This document shows, one piece after another, positions 16,818 to 25,000 of a stretch of 64,000 nt of DNA. Origin of the DNA: JBHJGM01 sp050331815. Lineage in GTDB: Bacteria > Verrucomicrobiota > Verrucomicrobiia > Opitutales > JBHJGM01. The position numbers were made by a program, and so were the translations under genes. Within the stretch, counting starts at the first letter, position 1; each line of letters begins with the position of its first letter. The DNA lies in assembly GCA_050331815.1 (NCBI GenBank), contig JBHJGM010000002.1, forward strand, positions 248,001 to 312,000, given 5' to 3'. The notes beneath the pieces were generated by a model, which worked only from the letters and a program-made list of their open reading frames with translations, did not search any database and was not told the origin of the DNA.

Positions 16818-17189
16818 CTATCCGCGCGGCAACATCATGCTGGCCGCGGACGACGCTTCATTGGTAAGGCGTCGGCTGAATAGAACCGTCTGCACACTCG
16901 GGATGATCGCCAACAGCGGCGCAAAGCGCGCGATGTCGAAGATCACCGGCGAATCCGTGGCTATGCCCAGCCCGCCGATAAAAGCGATGACCAGCCCCCA
17001 GGTGATGCGGCGCTCGGCTCCGTAGCGGTTGATCCGTTCCCAGGCCTCATCGGAGGTCAGGGCCTGGCGCGTGCGAAAACCGAAAAAACGATTCCGCCCG
17101 ACGCGTCCGCCGATCAGTGGTGCAGAAAGAAGGATACAGAAGCATCCGAAGAGGACATTGCAGAGTCCGCAGATTTGAATGAGTGACAT
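16818..17189 (-). CDS. SdpI-family membrane protein
   Basis: A 123-residue protein with three or four hydrophobic segments (about residues 2-25, 64-82 and 88-105). Between the first two is the family-defining stretch FFGFRTRQALTSDEAWERINRYGA, matching the G-x-RT-x-x-L-x-SEEaW-x-x-xx-FG pattern of SdpI/YhfL proteins. SdpI of Bacillus is the immunity protein against the SDP toxin, but most SdpI-like proteins have no known toxin partner, and none is seen here. ATG 17189 is chosen because the hydrophobic N-terminus begins there; the frame is open upstream without similarity. Confidence 0.75.
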   Translation of the reverse strand: MSLIQICGLCNVLFGCFCILLSAPLIGGRVGRNRFFGFRTRQALTSDEAWERINRYGAERRITWGLVIAFIGGLGIATDSPVIFDIARFAPLLAIIPSVQTVLFSRRLTNEASSAASMMLPRG

Positions 17190-17392
17190 GGGGCTGGGGA
17201 TTTGGGGGCGATCGTTTTCGCGAAAACCAGGCGCAGCACGTTTTGCAGGGTTCGCAAACGGGCTGGGGGCGCCGGCTTGGCGGTGAGGTTGCGCAGGTGC
17301 AGCTCCGGCGCGTGGGGAAGAAAGGTGGCCTTGGTGGCTTTCATGGGGTGGGGTGCTGCTTAGGTGTCTCGGGTGAAAAGCGGGAAAGCACC

Positions 17393-18907
17393 TTAGGCTC
17401 CGTACAGCCGAGGCATAGGCAGGTTGCACTTGGCCATCTCGTCAAAGAGCAACTGCCGTGTCAGTTGCTCACGCAGGGTGGCATGCGCGGGGTCGTCCCA
17501 GAGGTTATTGATTTCGCCGGGGTCGGCTTCGAGGTCATACAGTTCACCGTAGGGCTGGTTCCAATACACCGTCAGTTTGTAACGCGGGTCGACCCAGGTG
17601 CGCAGGTTGAGCGTGGTGGGCTGGTGGTGAAACTCGACCGAGGTGTGTGTGCGTACGTTCTGGCCTTCGGTCCAGCAGGGCAGTTGGTCCACGCCCGACA
17701 TCGTGCGCGGCACCTCGATGCCGGCGGCCTTGAGGAAGGAGACCGGCAGATCCACCAGGCTCTGGATGGACTCGCTGATCGCCCCGGCGGCGATCTTTTT
17801 TGGCCACCGCGCCAGGAACGGCACGCGCACGCCATCCTCGTAATGGAAGGGCCCCTTGGCGACCAGGCCGTGGTGGCCGTAGTAATGACCGTGGTCGGAG
17901 GTGAAGACCACCAGCGTGTCGTCGGTCAGGCCGAGGGCGTCGAGCTTGTCCAGGATGCGCCCGACATGCTTGTCCAAACAGCTCATCATGCCGTAGTAGC
18001 AGGCGATGTCCTTGGCCAGATCCGCTTTGTCGTGCTGGTGCGACGAGCAGCCGTGCGTCCCGTTTCCGTCCGGTTCCTGCAAGAAGGAAAAATCCGGATT
18101 GGCCTGCTGGGTCAATTGGACCAGCGGGCTGGCACGCTCGTGCTCGCCGGGGACCGCTTCGGGCACCGTGATCGTGGCCGGGTCGTACATCGTGTCCCAG
18201 GGCTCGGGCACGAGGTAGGAGGGGTGCGGGTCAAAAAAGCTCGCCCACATGAAGAAAGGTTTGCCCTGGCTGTGGCAGTGATCGAGGCGGGCGTTCGTGC
18301 GCTCGGAAATCCAGGTGTTGTAGTGAAACTCCTCCGGGATGGACCACTTGTGCAGCTGAGATTGTTCGCGATTGCCCCCGGGCTTGGTGAAATGGTCGCG
18401 CCAGTTCTTGAGACCCTTCTCCTCCATCCAGAGCGCGTAGTGCTGCCCCACGTGGCCCTCGTCGGTGTGGTTGCGCGCCAGTTCAAAATGCCGAAAGCCG
18501 TAGAAGGGTCCTTCATAGGTGCGCCAGAAGTCCAGGTCCTGCAGCGTGGGGTAGGACTCAAGCGAGGGGAACGCGTCGGTTCCTTTTAACGGCTGAAAGT
18601 GCGCCTTGCCGATGAGGCTGGTGTCGTAGCCGGCCTCATGAAAGTCATCGCCCACGGTGTGCGCGGTTTCCGGCAACTTGGTCCCCAGGGACCAGGCCCC
18701 GTGCTGCGTGGGCCATTGCCCGGTGATGATGGAGGCACGCGTGGGCGTGCAGGTGGGGTCGGGACAGTAGGCGCGGTTAAAACGCGTCCCCTGCGCAGCT
18801 AGCCGATCCAGGTTGGGCGTATGAATTTCGGGGTTGATGCAACCGAGCGTGTTCCAGTGTTGCTGGTCGCTCGTGATCAGCAGGATGTTGGTGGGGGATG
18901 CAGACAT
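17393..18907 (-). CDS. Type I sulfatase (alkaline-phosphatase superfamily)
   Basis: A 504-residue arylsulfatase-like hydrolase that would cleave sulfate esters. The N-terminus binds calcium (ILLITSDQQHWNTLG), followed by the formylglycine signature with modified Cys53 in CTPTRASIITG (C-x-P-x-R). Further metal- and substrate-binding pieces are GKAHFQPLKG and VFTSDHGHYYGHHGL. The C-terminal ELYDLEADPGEINNLWDDP is the classic end of heparan/choline-sulfatase-like enzymes. There is no obvious signal peptide, so it may be cytosolic or exported differently. No sulfatase-maturing enzyme is in this window. The upstream 257-base gap before tRNA-Gln should hold its promoter. Confidence 0.93.
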   Translation of the reverse strand: MSASPTNILLITSDQQHWNTLGCINPEIHTPNLDRLAAQGTRFNRAYCPDPTCTPTRASIITGQWPTQHGAWSLGTKLPETAHTVGDDFHEAGYDTSLIGKAHFQPLKGTDAFPSLESYPTLQDLDFWRTYEGPFYGFRHFELARNHTDEGHVGQHYALWMEEKGLKNWRDHFTKPGGNREQSQLHKWSIPEEFHYNTWISERTNARLDHCHSQGKPFFMWASFFDPHPSYLVPEPWDTMYDPATITVPEAVPGEHERASPLVQLTQQANPDFSFLQEPDGNGTHGCSSHQHDKADLAKDIACYYGMMSCLDKHVGRILDKLDALGLTDDTLVVFTSDHGHYYGHHGLVAKGPFHYEDGVRVPFLARWPKKIAAGAISESIQSLVDLPVSFLKAAGIEVPRTMSGVDQLPCWTEGQNVRTHTSVEFHHQPTTLNLRTWVDPRYKLTVYWNQPYGELYDLEADPGEINNLWDDPAHATLREQLTRQLLFDEMAKCNLPMPRLYGA

Positions 18908-19164
18908 TGTGGGGCTAATGTCGGGTGAATTTTATCCGCCCCACAAGGCAAAAGCAACGCCAGCTCCTGCTTTAATTTACCGTGCATACCTACTTTTACG
19001 GATGTCCGGATACAGTAAAATCCCGAGTTTTCTTCAAAAAACCTTGTATTCGGGAATGCGATTTCATGCGCACCGGCAAAGTAGCCACAAACCCCCGGGC
19101 TAAACTGGACTTGCGCGCAGTCGAGAATGCGCTAGCGTTTACTTTTGCTTTTCATAAAGCGCCT

Positions 19165-19238
19165 TGGCCGATGGTGTAATGGTAGCACAGCAGATTTTGG
19201 TTCTGCTTGTCGGGGTTCGAATCCCTGTCGGCCAGCCA
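19165..19238 (+). tRNA. tRNA-Gln (anticodon TTG)
   Basis: A 74-base cloverleaf. The acceptor stem TGGCCGA pairs with TCGGCCA, followed by discriminator G and a genomically encoded CCA (19236-19238). The anticodon stem GCAGA/TCTGC encloses the loop TTTTGGT, giving anticodon TTG, which reads CAA and CAG glutamine codons. The T-arm GGGTTCGAATCCC is canonical. A long inverted repeat follows 26 bases downstream. Confidence 0.97.
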
Positions 19239-19263
19239 TTCGAAATGCACTAGGGCCTCTCGA

Positions 19264-19318
19264 AGTCCTCGTGCCGGTCGAGGCAATCATGGTCTGCGGC
19301 CCGATCGTTACGAGGACT
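19264..19318. repeat. Long inverted repeat just downstream of tRNA-Gln
   Basis: Perfect 9-base arms AGTCCTCGT (19264-19272) and ACGAGGACT (19310-19318). Inside them, GGTCG (19276-19280) faces CGATC (19302-19306), and the three-base GCC/GTT junction contains one mismatch, giving a nearly continuous 17-bp stem with G-U wobbles and a 21-base loop. No T-run follows on either strand, so a standard intrinsic terminator is not indicated. It may be an RNA-processing structure or a small RNA. Confidence 0.6.
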
Positions 19319-19354
19319 GGGGCAAGTGTTTGCGTAAATGACTCCTATCGGAAG

Positions 19355-20116
19355 CTAGACCGCAGATTCCATCACCGCGCGGATACCCTTCCACTCACGC
19401 CAAATGTCGCGCATGGCGGCCTCTTCGTTGCCCTTGTGCTCCTTGTGGTGCAGGCGGAAAAAAACCGCGTACCGAATGTCCGGCGAGTAATTGGGCGCGA
19501 TGCCGTGCAGCAGTTGGTAGTGCGCCAGCAGCAGATCGCCGGCTTCCCACTGCACCTGATGCGCAGGGCCGTAGTCCAGCCGCGGGGCACCGTCGATCAG
19601 GTCCATCAGCGTGCGGTTCTGAAACCACGCCTGCAGCTTCAGGTGCGAACCGGGCCAGACGGTAAAGTTACCCGCGTTTTCGCGACGGACATCGCTCAGG
19701 GCGATACCCGCCAGCATCGTAAACGAATAGATGGTTCCGGGCGGCACGCCGTTGGTGGGTGAGGGCGTGCCATCAATGTGTCCGCCGGGCGGCTTACCGG
19801 TGTCTTCCAACTGCGGAAAACGCAGCGCCATCTGCCCGCGCCAGACTTCCTTCAGCTCACCGGGAGCGGTCAAATCCTCGGCCATCGCGTACGCCGGGGA
19901 GTCCTCCACCAGGCCCTTGATGTCAGGGTGCTCGCGCAACTCGGGGAAGTAGCTTTGGGCGGCAAAAATCTTGCGCTGCTCCGCGTCAAAGCCCTGCCCG
20001 AGGTGGTGATTGATCAGGCGGCGAGCGGCGTGAATGCGTTCTTTGGGGATGGCGCCGGGCAGGTGCAGAAATCCCTGCTCAACGAACTGGCGCTTTTGTT
20101 CGGGGGTAATGAGCAT
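19355..20116 (-). CDS. Phytanoyl-CoA dioxygenase (PhyH) family Fe(II)/2-oxoglutarate oxygenase
   Basis: A 253-residue double-stranded beta-helix oxygenase. The iron ligands are visible as His113-x-Asp115 in GGHIDGTPSP and distal His204 in YQLLHGIAPN, with Arg215 (IRYAVFFR) placed to bind 2-oxoglutarate. The N-terminal QFVEQGFLHLPGAIPKE is the standard PhyH opening. The substrate is unknown; the family hydroxylates lipids, ectoine and many small molecules, and is frequent in marine heterotrophs near sulfatases. It reads toward tRNA-Gln and is on the same strand as the sulfatase beyond it, separated by the tRNA gene. Confidence 0.88.
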   Translation of the reverse strand: MLITPEQKRQFVEQGFLHLPGAIPKERIHAARRLINHHLGQGFDAEQRKIFAAQSYFPELREHPDIKGLVEDSPAYAMAEDLTAPGELKEVWRGQMALRFPQLEDTGKPPGGHIDGTPSPTNGVPPGTIYSFTMLAGIALSDVRRENAGNFTVWPGSHLKLQAWFQNRTLMDLIDGAPRLDYGPAHQVQWEAGDLLLAHYQLLHGIAPNYSPDIRYAVFFRLHHKEHKGNEEAAMRDIWREWKGIRAVMESAV

Positions 20117-20163
20117 GCCGCTAGGCTAAGGCGCTGTCGCCTCCAAGGGCAATCCCATCCCGC

Positions 20164-20517
20164 TCAGCCGCCAAAGAGCTGGTAACCCAGCCAACCGACC
20201 AAAAATACGATCTGCACCCCGACAATGATCCAGAACAGCCGCTGGAAAGCCGGCTTGATCGTCTTGTGGTGCAAGGCTTTTTGCGAGAGGAAGGCCAGCG
20301 GGGTGCCGCCTGCCAGCGTCACGCCGTGCAGGAACAGTTCAGGTATCCGCCACAGACCGCGACCGGCGGCAAATTTGTCCACCGCGTACAAAATCAGCGT
20401 GACCAGGTTGATGCCGATCAAATAGCCGACCCACGCGGGCAGCCCGAACTCTGGTGCCGCCGCCGTGCAGATCACGCAAGCGACCAGGATGAAAATAAAC
20501 CAGAAGAGATTGCGCAT
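20164..20517 (-). CDS. DUF1294-family membrane protein
   Basis: A 117-residue integral membrane protein with hydrophobic segments at about 4-22, 27-46, 62-80 and 94-113. The family signature lies in the middle: YAVDKFAAGRGLWRIPE, followed by an LH-x-x-x-LAGG-x-P-x-x-x-x-x-Q motif and HHKTIKPAFQRLFW. DUF1294 proteins have no established function. The gene is 47 bases upstream of the PhyH dioxygenase gene on the same strand and divergent from the Bax-inhibitor-like gene, the starts being about 160 bases apart. Confidence 0.85.
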   Translation of the reverse strand: MRNLFWFIFILVACVICTAAAPEFGLPAWVGYLIGINLVTLILYAVDKFAAGRGLWRIPELFLHGVTLAGGTPLAFLSQKALHHKTIKPAFQRLFWIIVGVQIVFLVGWLGYQLFGG

Positions 20518-20674
20518 CAGTAGCTTTCTGACCAGGCCTGGCCCGGCTTCAAGATTCTTTCAGCATGATGCATTACCTTGCATGCGGTTACGGTCTGTAG
20601 CGATTTCATGGCACTTCGGCTTGGAGCTTGCCCCGGCATGTGGGCTGCTCAGCATGAGGAGAATTCGTTTTCCC

Positions 20675-21385
20675 ATGGCTTTTGCAACTACTTACACCGC
20701 GCCGACCCTGTCGGAGTCTGCGCCCGATATTCGGGCGCAATTTATTCGCCGCACCTACACACACCTCGCGGGTGCACTGCTTGCCTTCGCCGCGCTGGAG
20801 GCCGTCTTGCTTCAGCTTCCGATTTCTTACCGCTTTGCCGAAATGGTGCTCTCGTCTGGCTTCGCCTGGCTGGCGCTGCTGGGCGGTGTCATGCTGGTGG
20901 GTGTGATCGCGCGCGGGTTTGCCGCCCGTGCGGAGTCCAAAACCCTGCAGTACGCAGGCTTGGGCCTGTACGTGGTCGGGCAGGCGATCATTTTTGTGCC
21001 CATCCTGCTGCTCGCCCAGATACAGGCAGGTGACAACTCCCTGATCTATCAGGCAGCGGCCATTACCGGGACGCTCTTCGTTGGCCTGACCGGGGTGGTT
21101 TTCATCACCCGAACGGACTTTTCCTTCATGCGTTCGATACTGATGGTCGGTGGCTTCGTGGCGCTTGGCATCATTGCTTGCGGCCTGCTTTTTGGCTTTT
21201 CGATGGGCACTTGGTTCTCGGGCGCGATGATCCTGCTCGCAGCGGGCTTCATCCTCTACGATACCTCCAACGTCCTGCATCATTACCATCCTGAGCAGTA
21301 CGTGGGCGCTTCGCTTGAGTTGTTTGCCTCGATTACGCTGCTGCTGTGGTACGTGCTGCGGCTTGTGATGAGCAGCGACGATTGA
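20675..21385 (+). CDS. Bax inhibitor-1/YccA-family membrane protein
   Basis: A 236-residue protein with seven predicted membrane helices from residue 25 to the end. Typical features are the FIRRTYTHLAGALLAFAALE first helix, GMTF-like GLTGVVFITRTDF, and the C-terminal ILYDTSNVLHHYHPEQYVGASLELFASITLLLWYVLRLV, with the conserved Asp residues thought to form the pH-sensing and calcium-leak site of TMBIM proteins. In bacteria YccA is linked to FtsH-dependent membrane quality control. ATG 20675 is favoured; another in-frame ATG at 20654 lies next to GAGGAG. Followed by a strong terminator. Confidence 0.9.
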   Translation: MAFATTYTAPTLSESAPDIRAQFIRRTYTHLAGALLAFAALEAVLLQLPISYRFAEMVLSSGFAWLALLGGVMLVGVIARGFAARAESKTLQYAGLGLYVVGQAIIFVPILLLAQIQAGDNSLIYQAAAITGTLFVGLTGVVFITRTDFSFMRSILMVGGFVALGIIACGLLFGFSMGTWFSGAMILLAAGFILYDTSNVLHHYHPEQYVGASLELFASITLLLWYVLRLVMSSDD

Positions 21386-21417
21386 GGCTGGCGCCATCAA
21401 GACAGCTTTTTTGACGG

Positions 21418-21448
21418 CGCATCCGCTCCACAAGCGGGTGCGTTTTTT
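21418..21448 (+). terminator. Intrinsic terminator after the Bax-inhibitor-like gene
   Basis: A 10-bp stem CGCATCCGCT / AGCGGGTGCG (one T-G wobble) with a 5-base loop is directly followed by TTTTTT (21443-21448). It stands 33 bases after the stop codon and shields the convergent cysE gene from read-through. It works in the plus direction only, as no A-run precedes the stem immediately. Confidence 0.9.
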
Positions 21449-21479
21449 ATGGAGAAAACCAGGTGAGGCTGAAGCCGCT

Positions 21480-22301
21480 TTAGCTGCAGCGAAAGTGCTG
21501 GTCCATCACGCGGGCGGGCTCGGCTTCGCGAATCTCGCCTACCACCCGGGCGGGCACCCCGGCCACGGTCGTATGCGCGGGCACATCTGCCAGTACAACC
21601 GAGCCGGCGCCGACCTTTGCGTTCACGCCGACCTCAATGTTGCCCAGCAGCTTGGCCCCGGCCCCCAAAAGCACCCCGTGGCGCACCTTCGGGTGACGGT
21701 CGCCGCTTTGCTTGCCGGTGCCCCCCAGTGTGACTTCGTGCAGGATGGAGACGTTGTCCTCGATGACGCTCGTCTCGCCCGCCACAAAACTGGTGGCGTG
21801 GTCAAGCATCACCCCACAGCCGATTTGCGCGTTGGGATGGATGTCCACGGCGAAGACCTCCGCAATCAGGCTCTGCAGGTACAGGGCGAGGTCCTCACGG
21901 TCATGCGTCCAGAGGCAGTGCGCCACGCGGTACGCGGTAATGGCGTGAAAGCCCTTAAAATAGAGCACAGGCGAGACGAAGCCACGTGCCGCTGGATCGC
22001 GTTCGCAAATCGCCAGGATGTCGTGACGCACGTGCTCGACGATCTGCGGCTTGCGGGCGAAGGCCTGCGAAAACACCTCGCGCAGCATCGGCTCTTCCAG
22101 TGCGGCGCGCCCGAGCTTGCGGGCCAGCCGAAAGCTCAGAGCCTCCGCCAGCGATGCGCGGTCCAGGATGATTTCCTGAAGCAGTGCCTGCAGCATCGGC
22201 TCGCGCCGGGCGATTTTCTCGGCCTGTTCACGCAGGGCTTCCCAGACCGCGTCTTTGGCGGGCTCCGACGCTGCCGAGGCTTCGTTGACGGTCTGGCTCA
22301 C
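21480..22301 (-). CDS. cysE: Serine O-acetyltransferase
   Basis: Acetylates L-serine from acetyl-CoA to give O-acetylserine, the first step of cysteine synthesis. The 273 residues have the N-terminal helical domain (VWEALREQAEKIARREP, ILDRASLAEALSFRLARKL) and the left-handed beta-helix of hexapeptide repeats (FAVDIHPNAQIGCGVMLDHATSFVAGE, SILHEVTLGGTG, GVLLGAGAKLLGNIEVGVNAKVGAGSVV). The catalytic Asp-His pair region and the HEVTLGGTGK acetyl-CoA site are intact. With the sulfite-reductase flavoprotein at 5.5 kb it points to assimilatory sulfur metabolism, although they are not clustered. Confidence 0.96.
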   Translation of the reverse strand: MSQTVNEASAASEPAKDAVWEALREQAEKIARREPMLQALLQEIILDRASLAEALSFRLARKLGRAALEEPMLREVFSQAFARKPQIVEHVRHDILAICERDPAARGFVSPVLYFKGFHAITAYRVAHCLWTHDREDLALYLQSLIAEVFAVDIHPNAQIGCGVMLDHATSFVAGETSVIEDNVSILHEVTLGGTGKQSGDRHPKVRHGVLLGAGAKLLGNIEVGVNAKVGAGSVVLADVPAHTTVAGVPARVVGEIREAEPARVMDQHFRCS

Positions 22302-22358
22302 GCTTTGAGCATCCCCATGGAAGCGGTTGGGGTCAAGTTTCGGGCGGGCGCTCGGGTG

Positions 22359-23111
22359 TTAGCGCGGTGGCGGCGGGGCTTCCGGAGCGGGACCCTTCTC
22401 AATTTTCGGCGCGATAAAATGCGGTACGGCCAAAAAGCCCAGAATGGCTCCCAGCAGCGGGCCGACCCAGTAAATCCACGTCTGCGCGAGCACCTCCGCC
22501 CCACCAAAAATTGCGGTACCCAGGTGGCGCGCTGGATTCATGGCGGCACCGGTTTGCGGCCCAACCGCCAGGATGAGAAACGTCACGGTCAGGCCGATGC
22601 CAAAGCCCGCGATGCCTGGAGGCGCGCTTTTTGAAACCGCGGTGCCCCAAATCGCCGCCACCAGCAAAAAGGTGGCTACGGTCTCGATCGCGATGGCCGA
22701 AACCGCGGAGAGCCCCGGCCGCAGCTGCGGGGTGGCGGCCGCCAATGCGCTGGCCTGGCTGGCACCGGCTTCAACCAGCGCCCCGCCCTCAATCGGAAAT
22801 GCGATGAAAAGCAGCAGACCCGCCAGGGCCGCCCCCACCAGTTGGCTGACGATGAAGGCACCGGCTTCCTGCCAGCTTTGCTGCTTGATCAGGGCCAGCC
22901 CGATCGAAATGGCCGGGTTAATCTGCCCGCCGGAAATGTTCATGGTGGCCGTCACCGCGATGGCCAGGGCCAACCCGTGCGCCAGCGCCACGCCGATTAG
23001 GCCGAAGCCTGCGCCCAGGAAGCCCTGGTTGATGATCGCGGCACCGCCGACAAAGACTAGAAAAAAGGTGCCAAGCACCTCGCACAGGGACGCACGTAAC
23101 AAATTGTTCAT
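22359..23111 (-). CDS. Aquaporin / MIP-family channel
   Basis: A 250-residue major intrinsic protein with six membrane helices and both half-helix signatures: GGQINPAISIG in loop B and GAAMNPARHLG in loop E. The N-terminal EVLGTFFLVFVGGAAII is the usual first helix. The residue after NPAR is His rather than the Asp typical of glycerol facilitators, which favours a water channel, but selectivity is not settled by sequence alone. The C-terminus ends in a short Pro-rich tail. It is 57 bases upstream of cysE on the same strand, possibly co-transcribed. Confidence 0.9.
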   Translation of the reverse strand: MNNLLRASLCEVLGTFFLVFVGGAAIINQGFLGAGFGLIGVALAHGLALAIAVTATMNISGGQINPAISIGLALIKQQSWQEAGAFIVSQLVGAALAGLLLFIAFPIEGGALVEAGASQASALAAATPQLRPGLSAVSAIAIETVATFLLVAAIWGTAVSKSAPPGIAGFGIGLTVTFLILAVGPQTGAAMNPARHLGTAIFGGAEVLAQTWIYWVGPLLGAILGFLAVPHFIAPKIEKGPAPEAPPPPR

Positions 23112-23285
23112 GGGGAAGATACACGTTCAGGACAGCCACACACATCGGCTGCGAGCTCTTTCTCTACGGGCCAACCCGCCCTCGAATCAACGCCGCATTC
23201 TTGCAAATTACCGAAAACCAATTCGTGTATTCATTGTCCAAAAAAAGCTACAAACCTGCCTTTTGGCTGAACCAAAAACACGAAA

Positions 23286-23897
23286 ATGAAAAAAGTTCTC
23301 CAGTTTACCGGTCTCGCAGCGGCGCTAGTCGCCTTCACCACCTCCCTCCACGCGGACGCCCCCAAGGTGGGCGAAAAGGCCCCCGCGTTCACCTTGACCA
23401 GTTCCGTGGGTAACGAACACAGCCTGTCGGATTTCGAAGGCAAGTTTGTCGTACTCGAGTGGACCAACCACGGCTGCCCGTTCGTGAAGAAGCACTACGA
23501 ATCTGGCAACATGCAGGCTACTCAGAAGGCGGTGCTCGGTCACGACGCCGTGTGGTTGAGCATCTGCTCATCGGCTCCCGGCAAGCAGGGTCACATGAAG
23601 CCCGAAGACATCAACGCCAAGCTGAAGGCCCTGGGCGCCGAAGCCACCGCGTACCTCATCGATGAGGATGGCACGGTCGGCAAGAGCTACAACGCCACTC
23701 GCACGCCCGAGATTTTCATCATCAACCCGGAAGGCGTGCTAGTGTACCACGGTGCCATCGACAGCATCCCCAGCGCGCGTCCTTCCGACGTTGAAAAGGC
23801 GACGAACTTCGTCATGGCCGCCTTTAAGAGCATCGGTAAAGGCGAGGCGATTGCGCAATCCGTCACCCAGGCGTACGGCTGCAGCGTCAAGTACTAG
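23286..23897 (+). CDS. Secreted AhpC/TSA-type redoxin
   Basis: A 203-residue exported thioredoxin-fold protein. A Sec signal peptide (MKKVLQFTGLAAALVAFTTSLHA) precedes the redoxin domain: KVGEKAPAFTLTSSVG, VVLEWTNHGCPFVKKHYES with a single active-site Cys, the cis-Pro segment NATRTPEIFIINPEG, and a C-terminal helix. The Cys is in a GCPF context rather than CxxC, so a peroxidase-like or thiol-sensing role is more likely than disulfide exchange. A second Cys pair (SICSS and YGCSVKY) might form a resolving disulfide. Flanked downstream by a strong terminator, so it is monocistronic. Confidence 0.88.
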   Translation: MKKVLQFTGLAAALVAFTTSLHADAPKVGEKAPAFTLTSSVGNEHSLSDFEGKFVVLEWTNHGCPFVKKHYESGNMQATQKAVLGHDAVWLSICSSAPGKQGHMKPEDINAKLKALGAEATAYLIDEDGTVGKSYNATRTPEIFIINPEGVLVYHGAIDSIPSARPSDVEKATNFVMAAFKSIGKGEAIAQSVTQAYGCSVKY

Positions 23898-23923
23898 GGT
23901 CCGCTCAGGTATTTTCCTTCAAA

Positions 23924-23954
23924 CGTCTGTCGGGGCATCCGGCAGGCGTTTTTT
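23924..23954 (+). terminator. Intrinsic terminator after the redoxin gene
   Basis: A 10-bp stem CGTCTGTCGG / CCGGCAGGCG with two T-G wobbles and loop GGCAT is followed directly by TTTTTT. It lies 27 bases past the redoxin stop codon. Confidence 0.9.
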
Positions 23955-24016
23955 CTTTCTACTACCCCGCGACTTCGACTCGCCTCGGCACCCACCCGCC
24001 GCTTGAACTTTGGCCT

Positions 24017-24511
24017 ATGGCTGCGACGCGCCGAACCCCTGAATCCGTACGCTTCGACCTGCTGATCTCGGAAAGGGAGGTGCCGGCGGCTCAGGCGGAT
24101 TTCTGGTCCGCCTTGGAGGCAGCCACGGTTTACATTGCCGGGTATGGCTGGTGCCCGCCCATCCGAGAACGCTACCTGGGCCACCTCGAAGCCGGTAAGC
24201 TCGCGCTCTTTCTCTTCGCGTTTGAAACGCCTGTGGGTGACGCGGACGAGTACCTCTGGGTTGTCGTGGGGGATTTGCCGCCAGCACACTTCGTCACGCA
24301 AGCGGCACCCACCCCCGCTCGGGCGATGGATGCCTACTGTACCCTGATGGAGGACTGGGTTGAGGCGGTCCGAAGCGGGCGGGGACTGGAGTCCTGCTTC
24401 CCCATCGATACCGATCCGACCCCCCGACAGGCTGACTTGCTGCTACGGCGCATGGACTACATCCGGGAGGAAATTCTGCAGCACGTGGCAGGCGCGGAGC
24501 CGCCTAAATAA
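24017..24511 (+). CDS. Hypothetical soluble protein
   Basis: A 164-residue acidic, probably cytosolic protein with no signal peptide or membrane helix. The segments YIAGYGWCPPIRERYLGHLEAGKLALFLFAFETP and DEYLWVVVGDLPPAHFVT suggest a compact alpha/beta fold. A helical C-terminus (RAMDAYCTLMEDWVEAVRSGRGLESCFPID, RMDYIREEILQHVAG) follows. I do not recognise a catalytic motif or family. It converges on the DUF971 gene with a 7-base gap. Composition and codon phase look like a genuine gene. Confidence 0.7.
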   Translation: MAATRRTPESVRFDLLISEREVPAAQADFWSALEAATVYIAGYGWCPPIRERYLGHLEAGKLALFLFAFETPVGDADEYLWVVVGDLPPAHFVTQAAPTPARAMDAYCTLMEDWVEAVRSGRGLESCFPIDTDPTPRQADLLLRRMDYIREEILQHVAGAEPPK

Positions 24512-24518
24512 GCGCTGC

Positions 24519-24839
24519 TCACGCCTCTCCGGCCTGTTCGCCAAGCTTGCGCAGGTAAGGCCAGGAGTAGATGCCCGTGCGGTGTCCGTCGCTGAAGGCG
24601 AAGGCTACGGCGTAATTCCCGATGCGCGTCCAGTTGGCGACGGTTACCTGGGCAAAATCCTCGGCCGTTTTCTCCGTGCCGCCGTGTCGCACGCCCAGGA
24701 TATCGACTTCGCCGACGTTTTCCGCGCTGGGTGAATGGGCTCGCAGGAATGGGCCCGTCAAGTAGTGCTCGGTGCCGTCGGGCCAGCGAATGGCCACTTC
24801 GGCACCGATCAGTTGGATGTCTTCGGGGGCGGCTTCCAT
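24519..24839 (-). CDS. DUF971 / gamma-butyrobetaine hydroxylase-like N-terminal domain protein
   Basis: A 106-residue single-domain protein. The family pattern is clear: LIGAEVAIRWPDGTEHYLTGPFLRAHSPSA at the start, VNVxxxG-like NWTRIGNYAVAFAFSDGHRTGIYSWPYLR at the end. In eukaryotes and some bacteria this fold is the N-terminal zinc-binding part of gamma-butyrobetaine hydroxylase; in stand-alone form it is often linked to Fe-S cluster handling and to MRP/ApbC ATPases. Neither partner is adjacent here. Confidence 0.85.
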   Translation of the reverse strand: MEAAPEDIQLIGAEVAIRWPDGTEHYLTGPFLRAHSPSAENVGEVDILGVRHGGTEKTAEDFAQVTVANWTRIGNYAVAFAFSDGHRTGIYSWPYLRKLGEQAGEA

Positions 24840-25000
24840 GTCCGGGCAAGTTTTCTAAGAAAGGACGGGCTCAAACGTATTTCACTGTAGAAACCGTGGG
24901 CCCGCCAGAAGATTTGCGGCGTTCTCGCGGAGCCGCAAACTGCATTCTCGGCGCGGAAAAACCTCCCGTGCCACCGCTCATAAGCTGTATACTCAGTCCC

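Noticed and set aside
17114..17344. Minus-strand 76-codon frame next to the SdpI-like gene
   Set aside because: It overlaps the SdpI-like gene in another frame and has no hydrophobic or conserved pattern.
19165..19238. tRNA-Gln as an attachment site for a mobile element
   Set aside because: I found no integrase gene and no second copy of the tRNA 3' end in the window.
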